The notes: generated from the letters alone by a model not told the origin. A stretch of DNA of 64,000 nucleotides from Mesobacillus jeotgali (GCF_002874535.1 NZ_CP025025.1:4211353-4275352); one strand, 5' to 3'; counted from the first letter of the stretch, positions 52,611 to 60,906 are shown. Numbers and translations: made by a program.

Positions 52611-52714
52611 AAAAAACACCTGCCTGGCAGGTGCAAACAGGTTTTATAAAAAATCCACCCGATGAGCAGGTGCATACAAGTTTTATACAAAAAAATACAC
52701 CTGACGAGCAGGTG
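52611..52714 (-). terminator. Three tandem terminator hairpins after mntP
   Basis: Stem-loops at 52617-52633, 52656-52672 and 52698-52714 share the CACCTG...CAGGTG stem, and on the minus strand each is followed by a T-rich run. The units repeat every 39-42 nt including a TATAAAAC word, so one terminator has been triplicated in place. Confidence 0.85.
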
Positions 52715-52724
52715 CATAAAGATG

Positions 52725-53279
52725 TTATAGAGGAAGAAGCAATTTCAGCCCGAAAGCGAGCAAAATGCCGCCACCCAATGCCTCACTGTATGTACCAAGC
52801 CATCCCTGCACTCTTTTTCCGACCAGGAGGCCCGCCCACGTAAGAACCATTGCCGCTGCACCAAAACAAATCAATACAAGCAGTGTCCTCGCGCCGTAAA
52901 TTCCAAGTGTCAATCCTACCGAAAAGCTGTCAAGGCTGACGCTGAGGGCAAAAATAAATAAACCCTTGCCAACCGGGGTAATCACGCTTGTCTCATCTTC
53001 TTTGAAGCTTGCCCAAATCATCTGTACACCCAGCACGATCAGGAGCAGGCCGCCAATATATCCAGCTATTGCCCCGAACTGCTCGGACAAAAATCTCCCA
53101 GCCACCATTCCAAGCAGTGGCATCCATACATGGAATAAACCTATCGTGACGCCAATTTTAAATATATGCCTTTTCGTCAGTCTGAACATGCCCATTCCGA
53201 GACCAACGGAAAAGGCATCCATTCCCAACGCGAATGCCATCAACATAAGTGTGAATAATTCGCCGGCTATTGCTGTCAT
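52725..53279 (-). CDS. mntP: Manganese efflux pump MntP
   Basis: 184 residues with six membrane helices in two three-helix repeats. The acidic motif [10 protein letters not shown] in helix 1 is mirrored by [12 protein letters not shown] in helix 4, the proposed Mn2+ path. It exports excess Mn2+. GAGGGGGCG precedes the ATG. I looked for and did not see a yybP-ykoY riboswitch in the leader. Confidence 0.92.
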   Translation of the reverse strand: MTAIAGELFTLMLMAFALGMDAFSVGLGMGMFRLTKRHIFKIGVTIGLFHVWMPLLGMVAGRFLSEQFGAIAGYIGGLLLIVLGVQMIWASFKEDETSVITPVGKGLFIFALSVSLDSFSVGLTLGIYGARTLLVLICFGAAAMVLTWAGLLVGKRVQGWLGTYSEALGGGILLAFGLKLLLPL

Positions 53280-53432
53280 GTCTTCGCCCCCTCGGACTTG
53301 CTAATTCAGCATATGCACGTCCAAAAGGATTTAGAAGCATGGAATTTTCAGGTTTCGAAATGATTAGGAGTTTTCTCCACATGGATATTTTCCGGGAGTG
53401 TTATTTGCTTCAACAAGAATTCATTACAGTTT

Positions 53433-53526
53433 AACTGTTATTAAATTATGACCAAAAGGTATTAAGGTGGTGTCAACCGGTATAAAATCATGACCAACTG
53501 GTATTATTTCGTTCTCAACTGGTTTC
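53433..53526. repeat. 21-nt-period array, core AACTGGTATTA
   Basis: The GGT of the core is at 53458, 53479, 53500 and 53521, exactly 21 nt apart, and a degraded copy (AACTGTTATTA) fits the same register at 53437. It lies between the ywlC terminator and mntP. Confidence 0.88.
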
Positions 53527-53548
53527 GCAATCTAAGAATATTCTCCAA

Positions 53549-53576
53549 TATAAAAAGCGCTCCAACTGAAGCGCTT
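53549..53576 (-). terminator. Terminator of ywlC
   Basis: AAGCGCT (53555-53561) pairs with AGCGCTT (53570-53576); TTTTTATA follows on the minus strand. Confidence 0.75.
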
Positions 53577-53588
53577 CTCTGTAAAATA

Positions 53589-54632
53589 TTATTTTTCAAT
53601 GATTGGCAGTCCTGAGGCCTTTGACAATCTGTTCATGATTGCCTGGCCTACGCCTGTTTCGGGAAAGATTTCGCCGTAAATGATATCGAGTTCTTCCTGA
53701 TTGAAGGCCCGAAGCGTATCATAGAGTGCTTCCGCGACTGTTTCCAGTCTTGCTCTTTCGCCACAGGGTATCACAATATCGGCGTCATAAAACTCAAGGT
53801 TTTCCTTCGTTGTCATCACGCCGACTTTCTGGCCTTCCACCCGCTTTTCATTTACCAGCTGCTGGATTTGTTCTCTTGATCCATCAACAAGGTAAAAAGG
53901 TGCATTCGGTGCATAGTGACGATATTTCATTCCCGGTGATTTTGGCGCCTGGTTTGAATCTTTCAAGGCTGGATCGACGGCAACTTCACCGACTACTTCT
54001 TCCAGTTGTTCCTTTGTTACGCCGCCCGGTCTTAAGATCGCAGGAATGTCACCGGTGCAATCTACAACTGTTGATTCAAGGCCTACTCCGGTCGCTCCCC
54101 CATCGACAATCCCGGCAATCCTGCCGGTCAAATCATCGGCAACGTGATTCGCAGTCGTCGGGCTGGGCTTGCCTGACAGGTTTGCGCTCGGGGCTGCGAG
54201 CGGCAAACCAGATGCTTCGATAATCGCCAGTGCTATCGGGTGGTCAGGCATCCTGACTGCAACTGTGGACAAACCAGCAGTTGCTTTTTCAGAAAGTGCA
54301 CCCTCTTTTTTTTCCAGGATAATCGTCAACGGTCCCGGCCAAAAGGCATCCATTAAAACCGCTGCCTGATTAGGGATTTCTTTTACAAAAGAGTTAATCT
54401 GTTCACGATTTGCAATATGAATGATCAATGGGTTATCCCCAGGTCTTCCTTTTGCTTCGAATATTTTCAAGACGGCTTCATCGCTTTCTGCGTTGCCACC
54501 GAGGCCATAAACCGTTTCTGTCGGAAAAGCGACTACTTGATTTTGCTTCAGTTTTTGTGCAGCTTCGATGATTTGTGGATATGTTTTTAAATTATCCACA
54601 GTCTTATCCACTGTCCACATTTGAGTTTGCAT
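53589..54632 (-). CDS. ywlC: L-threonylcarbamoyladenylate synthase (Sua5/YwlC)
   Basis: 347 residues: an N-terminal YrdC domain (about 1-210) and a C-terminal Sua5 domain (about 245-345). It makes threonylcarbamoyl-AMP from Thr, bicarbonate and ATP for the t6A37 modification of ANN-decoding tRNAs. Signatures are VAFPTETVYGLGGNA, KGRPGDNPLIIHI and LPLAAPSANLSGKPSPT. I start at the ATG at 54632 with AAGGTGG upstream; the ATG at 54638 abuts it. DnaA boxes lie in and upstream of its first codons. Confidence 0.95.
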   Translation of the reverse strand: MQTQMWTVDKTVDNLKTYPQIIEAAQKLKQNQVVAFPTETVYGLGGNAESDEAVLKIFEAKGRPGDNPLIIHIANREQINSFVKEIPNQAAVLMDAFWPGPLTIILEKKEGALSEKATAGLSTVAVRMPDHPIALAIIEASGLPLAAPSANLSGKPSPTTANHVADDLTGRIAGIVDGGATGVGLESTVVDCTGDIPAILRPGGVTKEQLEEVVGEVAVDPALKDSNQAPKSPGMKYRHYAPNAPFYLVDGSREQIQQLVNEKRVEGQKVGVMTTKENLEFYDADIVIPCGERARLETVAEALYDTLRAFNQEELDIIYGEIFPETGVGQAIMNRLSKASGLPIIEK

Positions 54633-54811
54633 GTACATCCACCTTTTACTTCTCGCTATACTAGTCTATTTCTATGAAAGTATAAAAGAAGAATAAGAAG
54701 AACTCAAGTTTTTATCCACAAATTGTGTATATCTTTACTGAAAACGTGGATAACTTTGTGGATTAATCCACAATTCACAGAATTATTTTCATAATTGCGG
54801 AGTTATCCACA
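54592..54811. promoter_or_regulatory. DnaA-box cluster at ywlC-ywlB
   Basis: Three perfect TTATCCACA boxes (54592-54600, 54712-54720 and 54803-54811) and at least five one-mismatch boxes on both strands (54604-54612, 54724-54732, 54745-54753, 54757-54765, 54764-54772) lie within 220 nt. The same intergenic region carries a DnaA-box cluster in B. subtilis. It probably titrates DnaA or ties ywlC expression to replication. Confidence 0.85.
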
Positions 54812-55218
54812 GTTAGAACTTGTTTTAGATGACTTTTTTCCAAAAGAGAATCCGGAAGCTCTGACTGGTTAACCATTTCAAACCCTAGCCCAGAGAAAAA
54901 AGACACCGCACTCATCTTGTTGGTAACAAGATATAGTTCATCAAGCTCCTGATTTTTCGCTGTCAGGAATGCCCGTTTAAAAAGAAGCAGCAAGTCAGGC
55001 TGGCCAATCTGCGGAGAAACGACAAATGATCGAAGCAAGCCCGCTTTATCCACCGGCTCTACTCCTAGGCATGCCTTAAGCTCACCTTCCTGGTTTTCCA
55101 TGAGGGAAAAGTTTTCGATCGAGTCATTCAAGCCTTCCGGGCTTACTCCTGCCTGTGTTAAAAAAGCCTCCAATTTTGGCAGATCCTCTTGATTCGCACT
55201 TCTGATTTTCCATGTCAT
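54775..55218 (-). CDS. ywlB: GNAT-family acetyltransferase (YwlB-like)
   Basis: 147 residues with the GNAT fold pattern: IRSANQEDLPKLEAFL at the N-terminus, a central VEPVDKAGLLRSFVVSP strand-turn and SAVSFFSGLGFEMV near the end, typical of acetyl-CoA-binding acyltransferases. The substrate is unknown. I use the ATG at 55218 with GAGGTGAT 4-5 nt upstream. Its last codons contain a DnaA box. Confidence 0.82.
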   Translation of the reverse strand: MTWKIRSANQEDLPKLEAFLTQAGVSPEGLNDSIENFSLMENQEGELKACLGVEPVDKAGLLRSFVVSPQIGQPDLLLLFKRAFLTAKNQELDELYLVTNKMSAVSFFSGLGFEMVNQSELPDSLLEKSHLKQVLTVDNSAIMKIIL

Positions 55219-55284
55219 ATCTATCACCTCAAAAATAAGATTCTAGTAAATAGATATGAGAGACATGAAAAAGTAGAACCATAA

Positions 55285-55327
55285 ATAGAAAACACGGCAG
55301 CCCTCATTTAAAGTGAAAGCTACCGTG
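55285..55327 (-). terminator. Terminator of the GsiB-like gene
   Basis: CACGGCAGC (55293-55301) pairs with GCTACCGTG (55319-55327) with one mismatch; TTTTCTATTT follows on the minus strand. Confidence 0.6.
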
Positions 55328-55357
55328 CACCTTTGAATTCTGGCTTTTTACGCCATA

Positions 55358-55744
55358 TTACTTGTCATTGTTGTTGCGGGCATTGCCGCCTTTTTCACCG
55401 ATTTCTTCATAGAAGCTTCGGTCATGATTGTTGGAAGTCGCTTCGCCGCCTTTGCGGCCGATTTCCTGATAGAAGTTCTGGTCGTGGCTTTCTGATGTAG
55501 CTTTGCCACCTTTTTTCCCGATTTCCTGGTAGAATTCGCTGTTATGGCTCTCAGCAGTAGCCTCTCCGCCTTTGCGGCCAATTTCCTGATAGAAATCTTG
55601 ATCGTGATTGTTGGAAGTTGCTTCGCCGCCTTTACGGCCGATTTCCTGATAGAAATCGCTGCCATGGTTTTTGCTTGTTGCTTCGCCGCCCATGCGTCCT
55701 CGTTCTTCACGTGACATCTTATCATTGTTATTGTTTCTAGCCAT
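55358..55744 (-). CDS. gsiB: GsiB-like general stress protein with KGG repeats
   Basis: 128 residues, highly hydrophilic, with five copies of a 20-residue unit (G-R/K-K-GGEAT...H...FYQEI) plus a final partial GEKGGNA. This is the GsiB/KGG family, LEA-like hydration proteins made under general stress. The DNA repeat has a 60-nt period, so copy number can change by slippage. The ATG at 55744 has GGAGG 9 nt upstream. A sigma-B-like promoter precedes it, matching GsiB control in B. subtilis. A second frame over the same DNA is a shadow of the repeats. Confidence 0.88.
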   Translation of the reverse strand: MARNNNNDKMSREERGRMGGEATSKNHGSDFYQEIGRKGGEATSNNHDQDFYQEIGRKGGEATAESHNSEFYQEIGKKGGKATSESHDQNFYQEIGRKGGEATSNNHDRSFYEEIGEKGGNARNNNDK

Positions 55745-55791
55745 TTTACTCATCCTCCTTGAAATCTAGTTTTGATGTTACACTACTTTGA

Positions 55792-55817
55792 ATATCCGGA
55801 ATCTCCTAACCCAAAAC
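55792..55817 (-). promoter_or_regulatory. Sigma-B-type promoter of the GsiB-like gene
   Basis: GTTTTG (55817-55812), 14-nt spacer, GGATAT (55797-55792), compared with GTTTAA and GGGTAT. Predicted start near 55785. Confidence 0.5.
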
Positions 55818-55963
55818 TAGTATCAGGGGAATGTAATATCCTTGTTTGAAAAATGTAATATTTCTGGAAATCCTGACGATCATCTTTCCTCTGCTGCCAA
55901 GTATTTCTTACGAAAAGCTAGCTAATTTTTTTCTAGCTTCTCATAGTGAAAAATTCATTAGTG

Positions 55964-56006
55964 AGTGATATAAGTCACTATCCTGCCTGTTTTATGTAGT
56001 TATAAT
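55964..56006 (+). promoter_or_regulatory. Putative Fnr site and promoter of the globin-cupin pair
   Basis: AGTGA-N6-TCACT (55964-55979) matches the Fnr consensus TGTGA-N6-TCACA in 8 of 10 positions. TATAAT is at 56001-56006, which places the transcript start near 56013, so the site centre (55971.5) is at -41.5. There is no good -35 hexamer, as expected for an activator-dependent promoter. Confidence 0.55.
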
Positions 56007-56050
56007 AAAATAAATCCAATTGAAAACCTTTCTCAAAAAGGAGGAACGGC

Positions 56051-56428
56051 ATGGAAATAAAAACAATATATGATCGGATTGGCGGCGACGAATCAATCCG
56101 CAAGATTGTAGACACTTTTTATCCAAAGGTGTATGAAAATGAGGAACTCAGCCCTTTGTTCGAGGGCGATATTGATGAAATCAAGCGGAAGCAGTGGATG
56201 TTCCTCACGCAGCTGACCGGCGGAGGTGCTCTTTACAGCGAGGAATTCGGACCACCTAATATGAGAGTGAGACATATACCATTCGAAATCACGCCGGTGC
56301 GAGCCCAGGCATGGCTGAAGCTGATGCATGAAACACTTACGGAAACGGGTTTGATCGAAACTGAGGGTGGAAAGGCGCTGTTCGAGCGTTTGAGCCAGAT
56401 TGCACCCATTATGATCAACAGACAATAA
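56051..56428 (+). CDS. Truncated hemoglobin (group II)
   Basis: 125 residues with the 2-on-2 globin pattern: IGGDESIRKIVDTFYPKVYE at the start, a PLF motif at the E-helix side and the proximal His in VRHIPFEITPVRAQAWL near residue 76. Group II features include the Trp in AQAWL and the QW pair near residue 48. Such globins bind O2 or NO and are often induced at low oxygen. AAAGGAGG precedes the ATG. It is followed 10 nt later by a cupin gene, and its promoter carries an Fnr-type site. Confidence 0.9.
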   Translation: MEIKTIYDRIGGDESIRKIVDTFYPKVYENEELSPLFEGDIDEIKRKQWMFLTQLTGGGALYSEEFGPPNMRVRHIPFEITPVRAQAWLKLMHETLTETGLIETEGGKALFERLSQIAPIMINRQ

Positions 56429-56438
56429 GGAGGAATCT

Positions 56439-56783
56439 ATGATGGAAAAACAGTCATTAACACAATATCAGGAATTTAGCGAGGAACGTTTTACTAAGAG
56501 GATTGTCTTCAAGAAAGGCGAGAGCACAGTGTTCCTTTTGAATTTCATGCCGGGCCAAGAATTGCCGAAGCACACACATCCAGGTACAGAAGTGTTTATT
56601 TTAACCATGCAGGGCGAAGGCACTTTCACCATTGACGGTGAAGACGTAGTGGCGGCTGCGAATGAAACAGTACATGTGAGCGGAACGGAAGAGCTTGCCT
56701 ATAAAAACACTGGTTCAGAGCCAGTCACACTTTATGTTATGCTTAACAAAATTCCAGATGAGAGATTTGCACAGAATATTTAA
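56439..56783 (+). CDS. Small single-domain cupin protein
   Basis: 114 residues, one cupin barrel. Motif 1 is KHTHPGTEVFILTMQGEGTF (two His and a Glu as metal ligands); motif 2 is less complete (ETVHVSGTEELAYKNTG), with a single His. Metal binding is likely and the reaction is unknown. GGAGG is 5 nt before the ATG at 56439 and 8 nt before a second ATG at 56442, so either start is possible. It follows the globin by 10 nt and is probably co-expressed with it. Confidence 0.85.
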   Translation: MMEKQSLTQYQEFSEERFTKRIVFKKGESTVFLLNFMPGQELPKHTHPGTEVFILTMQGEGTFTIDGEDVVAAANETVHVSGTEELAYKNTGSEPVTLYVMLNKIPDERFAQNI

Positions 56784-56844
56784 TTGCTGTGGATTAATCA
56801 CAAACATCACGATAGAAGCTCAATCATGAGCGGGACATCCTCTG

Positions 56845-56940
56845 TTGGTCGAATAATTCATAAATGTGGTCGAATTAATTCAAAATGTGGTCGAATTATT
56901 TAGATATCCGCCAGAATAATTCAAAATGTGGTCGAATTAT
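56845..56940. repeat. 21-nt-period array, core TGTGGTCGAATTATT
   Basis: GGTCGAAT at 56847, 56868, 56889 and 56930, with a diverged copy (GCCAGAAT) at 56910 in register; spacings 21, 21, 21 and 20. Linkers resemble each other (TCA-AAATG). It lies between the convergent cupin and spoIIR genes, just beyond the spoIIR terminator. Confidence 0.88.
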
Positions 56941-56975
56941 TTTTAAATTCACCAACAAAACTCAAGTTACACGTA

Positions 56976-57005
56976 AAAATAGCCCCTGCAATCTGCGCAG
57001 GGGCT
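56976..57005 (-). terminator. Terminator of spoIIR
   Basis: Perfect 9-bp arms (56981-56989 and 56997-57005) followed by ATTTTTA on the minus strand. Confidence 0.85.
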
Positions 57006-57009
57006 TATT

Positions 57010-57711
57010 TTAGCCAAATATTCTATTCCAAATCTCAACGAGGAAGAAGGTTACCTCAACTTCTTCTTCTTCGCCGCCTTCATACACTGTTTTTTCGCCT
57101 TTTTTGCTTTTATTTTCATCATCCTGCTTAGCTTCTTCTGCCTCGTCTTCAACGTCAGCTTTTACATCGCCTTTGTCGTCGTTTTCATCGAAGCCTTCGC
57201 TTGTTGCTTCTCCATTTGAGAAGTCAAGGAAGCATAGTGGCGGATACAGGACGCACCACCAGTTTGCGCCTTTGCCTTCACCAATCGTGATGAGGATTGC
57301 TTCGTACTCGCCTGCCGGATATAGTAATTGACCATATAACTTAGTAGGAAACTGGACTTTATCAAACTCAGTTTTTACAGAATGATTTGAGCCTTCAGTT
57401 GCGACAACTCTTTCAGCGATTGCCTGAATTTCTGGAAGCTTGGATTTGATAACGTTCCTCGCTGCTTCAATCGAAGTCAGCTCCTGAACCCATTTCGTGA
57501 TTTCTTTGTTCACTTCGTCGCGGATCAGACGTTTGATATTCTGATCCTTTTCCAGATCGCTGTCAGCTAGGATCCTCAGGCGAATCGCCTCGTTTGGGAT
57601 GACCATTGCTTCCTTCGCTGTCACTTCATTTTTTGGTGTATATAAACTTAAAATAGTACCTGCACATAATAAGAATATGTATAAAATAGCTGCTGATTTT
57701 TTCATCATCAT
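57010..57711 (-). CDS. spoIIR: Stage II sporulation protein R
   Basis: About 233 residues. A signal or anchor helix (about 5-23) precedes the conserved SpoIIR domain, with IPNEAIRLRILADSD, DEVNKEITKWV and GANWWCVLYPPLCFLDFSNGEA. Made in the forespore under sigma-F, it signals across the septum to make SpoIIGA process pro-sigma-E. The last third has an acidic insert (about 180-215, DENDDKGDVKADVEDEAEEA) longer than in B. subtilis. The start is uncertain: ATGs at 57711 and 57705 fit the family, and a GTG at 57720 is nearer a GAAGGGA site. Confidence 0.92.
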   Translation of the reverse strand: MMMKKSAAILYIFLLCAGTILSLYTPKNEVTAKEAMVIPNEAIRLRILADSDLEKDQNIKRLIRDEVNKEITKWVQELTSIEAARNVIKSKLPEIQAIAERVVATEGSNHSVKTEFDKVQFPTKLYGQLLYPAGEYEAILITIGEGKGANWWCVLYPPLCFLDFSNGEATSEGFDENDDKGDVKADVEDEAEEAKQDDENKSKKGEKTVYEGGEEEEVEVTFFLVEIWNRIFG

Positions 57712-57797
57712 CTTTCGCACCGTCCCTTCACTAGTCACAGTGTGGACAGATTGATAGATTCTTAAACTAGTAATTTCGAAAAAATTGGACCCCTTTT

Positions 57798-58664
57798 TTA
57801 GGAGTCCATTTCCGCAAACACCATCCGGTCCTTGCCATTAATATCAAAGACAACCTCTACCTTGGCATGCGGGAAGGTTTTTTCCAGAAGCGCACGTACT
57901 GCTTCACCCTGGCCAGCACCGATTTCAAAGCCTACTAATGCTTTTGCCTTCAATACTAGCGGGAGTTCGTCCATGAACCGGCGATACAGGTCCAGCCCAT
58001 CTTCGCCTGCAAAAAGCGCCATATGCGGCTCGTGTTCCGTCACAATGTCTGACATCCATTCCTGGTCAGCAACCGGGATATATGGCGGGTTGGAGATGAC
58101 AGCATCGACTTTTTTTCCCTGTAAAATCAGCGGCTGCAAGAGATCTCCATGTAAAAATTCAATTTCCCCATCAAGTTCGCTGGCATTTTTCCGCGCCACC
58201 TCGAGGGCTTCTTTTGAGAGGTCAACCGCAGTTACCTTCATTTCTGGTTTTTCCAACTTCAAGGTAACCGATATAGCTCCGCTCCCGGTACCGACATCGA
58301 TAAGGTCAATTTGATCATTCTCCGGAAAAAGTCTGTTCAGACGCTGAAGCGTTCCATATACAAGCTCCTCCGTCTCCGGCCTTGGAATCAGCACATGCTC
58401 ATTCACGTTGAAGCGGCGGCCGTAAAACTCCTCGCTGCCAATGATATATTGAATCGGCTCGCCAGCTGCATGCCTTTTTACAACAGTCTGGAACCTAGTC
58501 CACACTTCCCCATCAAGTTCGTCACGCATCATCGCGAGCATTGACGTTCGGGATAGGCCGGAATAGTGCCGCAGCAATAGTTCACCAGCGAACTCCTCAC
58601 GATTATGTTCTTTTAAAAAAGAAGAAGCCCAATTGAGGGCTTCAAATATTTTCACATTAGTCAT
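57798..58664 (-). CDS. prmC: Release factor glutamine methyltransferase PrmC
   Basis: 288 residues: an N-terminal helical domain (about 1-85) that binds release factors and a Rossmann methyltransferase domain. The SAM motif is [14 protein letters not shown] near residue 118, and the catalytic NPPY is in [15 protein letters not shown] near residue 187. It methylates the Gln of the GGQ loop of RF1 and RF2. The ATG at 58664 lies inside the last codons of prfA (8-nt overlap), so enzyme and substrate are coupled. Confidence 0.95.
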   Translation of the reverse strand: MTNVKIFEALNWASSFLKEHNREEFAGELLLRHYSGLSRTSMLAMMRDELDGEVWTRFQTVVKRHAAGEPIQYIIGSEEFYGRRFNVNEHVLIPRPETEELVYGTLQRLNRLFPENDQIDLIDVGTGSGAISVTLKLEKPEMKVTAVDLSKEALEVARKNASELDGEIEFLHGDLLQPLILQGKKVDAVISNPPYIPVADQEWMSDIVTEHEPHMALFAGEDGLDLYRRFMDELPLVLKAKALVGFEIGAGQGEAVRALLEKTFPHAKVEVVFDINGKDRMVFAEMDS

Positions 58665-59730
58665 TGTTGGCACTCTCAAGTCTTTGAGATTGGTCTTCCA
58701 TAATTAGCGCTTCGATGATCTCATCCATCTTGCCCTGAAGGATCTGGTCAAGCTTCTGGATTGTCAGGCCGATACGGTGGTCGGTCACGCGATTTTGCGG
58801 GAAGTTATACGTACGGATACGCTCTGAGCGGTCTCCTGTACCTACAGCTGACTTACGGACCTGGTCATACTCCGCCTGCGCTTCCTGCTGGAACTTGTCA
58901 TAAACACGGGCACGAAGTACCTTCATCGCCTTGTCTTTGTTCTTATGCTGTGATTTTTCATCCTGACATGATACAACAATTCCTGTTGGAATATGCGTCA
59001 GACGTACAGCTGACATTGTCGTGTTAACAGACTGTCCACCGGCACCGCTCGATGCAAAAGCATCAAAACGAATGTCTTTATCATGAAGCTCGATTTCCAC
59101 TTCTTCCGCTTCAGGAAGACATGCAACGGTCGCTGTAGAAGTATGGATACGGCCGCCTGATTCCGTTTCTGGCACACGCTGTACGCGGTGCGCACCGTTT
59201 TCGAATTTCATTTTAGAATAAGCGCCATTACCATTGATCATAAAGATGATTTCCTTGAAACCGCCCACACCAGTCGTGCTGGCATCGATGACTTCCGTTT
59301 TCCAGCCTTGTGATTCGGCATAACGGCTGTACATCCTGTAAAGGTCACCCGCAAACAGGGCAGCTTCATCGCCGCCTGCAGCGCCGCGGATTTCCATGAT
59401 AACGTTCTTGTCATCATTAGGGTCTTTAGGGATAAGAAGAATCTTGATACGAGCTTCAAGTTCCTCAATTTGAGGTTCAAGCTCAGAGATTTCTTCCTTT
59501 ACCATCTCACGCATCTCTGCATCAAGCTTATCCTCGAGCATCGCTTTCGCATCTGTCAACTGCTCTTTAACTTCTTTATACTCACGATAAGCCATGACTG
59601 TTTCCTGGATATCAGACTGCTCCTTTGAATACTCACGGAGCTTTTTCGAGTCATTGACAACTTCCGGGTCACTCAATAGCTCATTCAATCTTTCATAACG
59701 ATCCTCAACTGCTTGAAGACGATCAAACAC
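58657..59730 (-). CDS. prfA: Peptide chain release factor 1
   Basis: 357 residues. It reads UAA and UAG stop codons and triggers peptide release; the GGQ loop is [19 protein letters not shown] near residue 230. The PxT-type codon-recognition region lies near residues 182-190 (VPETESGGR). I choose the GTG at 59730 ([12 protein letters not shown]), 7 nt after GAGGTG; the GTG at 59736 is too close. It is the first gene of prfA-prmC. Confidence 0.96.
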   Translation of the reverse strand: MFDRLQAVEDRYERLNELLSDPEVVNDSKKLREYSKEQSDIQETVMAYREYKEVKEQLTDAKAMLEDKLDAEMREMVKEEISELEPQIEELEARIKILLIPKDPNDDKNVIMEIRGAAGGDEAALFAGDLYRMYSRYAESQGWKTEVIDASTTGVGGFKEIIFMINGNGAYSKMKFENGAHRVQRVPETESGGRIHTSTATVACLPEAEEVEIELHDKDIRFDAFASSGAGGQSVNTTMSAVRLTHIPTGIVVSCQDEKSQHKNKDKAMKVLRARVYDKFQQEAQAEYDQVRKSAVGTGDRSERIRTYNFPQNRVTDHRIGLTIQKLDQILQGKMDEIIEALIMEDQSQRLESANND

Positions 59731-59878
59731 GGACACTCACCTCTATTTTTATAGCCTTGAAAATTGGATTATAAATTTATTCTTGCCTGTGTATTTCCGC
59801 AACAGGTCTGATAGTTCAACATAGCATAACATTCTAATTATAGTATAGGTGGCACACTCAGTCAAAGCCATTGTGACT

Positions 59879-60147
59879 AGAAAAGCGGAAGCGCCTCGGT
59901 CAGCCCCGACAAGCGCTGGAGGGCCGACCAGTGAAGTCGCTCTTTGACTTCATTGGGCGGACCGAAAACGAAAAGCGGAGGCGACTGCCCAACTCCGACA
60001 AGCGCTGGAGGGCCTGACAGTGAAGTCGTTCTTTGACTTCATTGGCAGGACCGAAGCGACTCGAGGAGTTAGGAGCCGCAGCTAGACAAGCGACTCGAGG
60101 GGCTTGGCGCTGGAGCTAGACACTAATGGAAAAGCGCAAGTGCGCCT
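59879..60147. repeat. Dispersed ~120-bp Bacillaceae repeat, tandem copies 2 and 3 plus a fragment
   Basis: Two copies in tandem. The first (59879-59967) is truncated after GGGCGGACCGAAAA. The second (59970-60123) is complete and has its GACTCGAGG-to-AGCTAGACA tail partly doubled. Both contain CCGACAAGCGCTGGAGGGC and the GAAGTCG...GACTTC hairpin. A short start of another copy follows at 60128-60147. Together with the prfA leader this fills 59737-60200; no gene is visible. Confidence 0.88.
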
Positions 60148-60200
60148 TGTATATTTATTTTATGTATAACGGAAAAACTTGAACGTCTTGTACGGGCATC

Positions 60201-60231
60201 AGAAAAAGCATGCCCTATTTACGAGCATGCT
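60201..60231 (-). terminator. Terminator of the YhcN-type lipoprotein gene
   Basis: AGCATGC (60207-60213) pairs with GCATGCT (60225-60231); TTTTTCTG follows on the minus strand. Confidence 0.75.
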
Positions 60232-60247
60232 GGTGTTCTCCAGTGTT

Positions 60248-60697
60248 TTATTCAATATCAACGTTAATGTCGTAACGCGGCAATGCTCTTGTCAGCTTCT
60301 CCTGCAAGGTCTTTTGCGCATTGTTACGATCTTTTCTGGTTACGCGCCCTTGAAGTTGTGCGGTTACGTTCATTTCACCGCCGTTAATCCAGATGGAACC
60401 CGGTTCATAGCCAGCATCCGAAATGACGTCCTTCGCTTTTTGGACATCCTGGGAAAAACTATGGTGGTTCTCGTTATCGGTATTCAGCAAATTCGGGTTT
60501 TGATCGGTCATTGTCATGCCGTCATCCTGGTCCCTCGTGAAATTAGGTCCATCTCCTTCGCGGACACCGTCATCATCCCTGTTCAGGTCCATGCCAGCCT
60601 GGTCTTGGTCTTTGTCATAAACTGATTCGGTATTGTCCTGGCCACATCCTGCAACCATAACCACCGCAAACATAAGCAACATGAGTAATTTTTTCAA
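60248..60697 (-). CDS. YhcN/YlaJ family sporulation lipoprotein
   Basis: 149 residues: signal peptide with lipobox MVAGC at Cys ~18, an Asp/Gln/Asn-rich linker, and a C-terminal YhcN/YlaJ domain (about 75-149) with DVISDAGYEPGSIWINGG. Family members are found in the spore inner membrane or coat region and affect germination or outgrowth. The start is the TTG at 60697 with GGGAGGTG 8 nt upstream. It occupies the place between tdk and prfA where B. subtilis has the ywk genes. Confidence 0.82.
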   Translation of the reverse strand: MKKLLMLLMFAVVMVAGCGQDNTESVYDKDQDQAGMDLNRDDDGVREGDGPNFTRDQDDGMTMTDQNPNLLNTDNENHHSFSQDVQKAKDVISDAGYEPGSIWINGGEMNVTAQLQGRVTRKDRNNAQKTLQEKLTRALPRYDINVDIE

Positions 60698-60810
60698 ATT
60701 ATGGCACCTCCCGTGGTTATCTTGCCCTATGGAGGTATCAACCATGCTCTAAATAGTCTCTTTTTTAGCGAAATCAGCTGCTGGAAAAATTTTTCTCTTA
60801 CTCATCAGCT

Positions 60811-60906
60811 TTAATTGCACGGTACATAGCGAAAATTGCACGTTCAAAGCCATTAATTGCACGCTCAATTGTTATAATTGCACCGATAAGTTACGTAATT
60901 GCACGT
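60811..60906. repeat. 21-nt-period array, core AATTGCAC(G)
   Basis: AATTGCAC at 60813, 60834, 60855, 60876 and 60897, exactly 21 nt apart, usually followed by G. Linkers differ. It lies between the tdk terminator and the lipoprotein gene. Confidence 0.92.

Noticed and set aside
53280-53430. yybP-ykoY manganese riboswitch upstream of mntP
   Set aside because: I could not find its conserved loops or a terminator stem in the leader.
55348-55725. Second open frame over the KGG repeat gene
   Set aside because: It is an out-of-frame shadow of the 60-nt repeats; the KGG frame has the ribosome site and family match.
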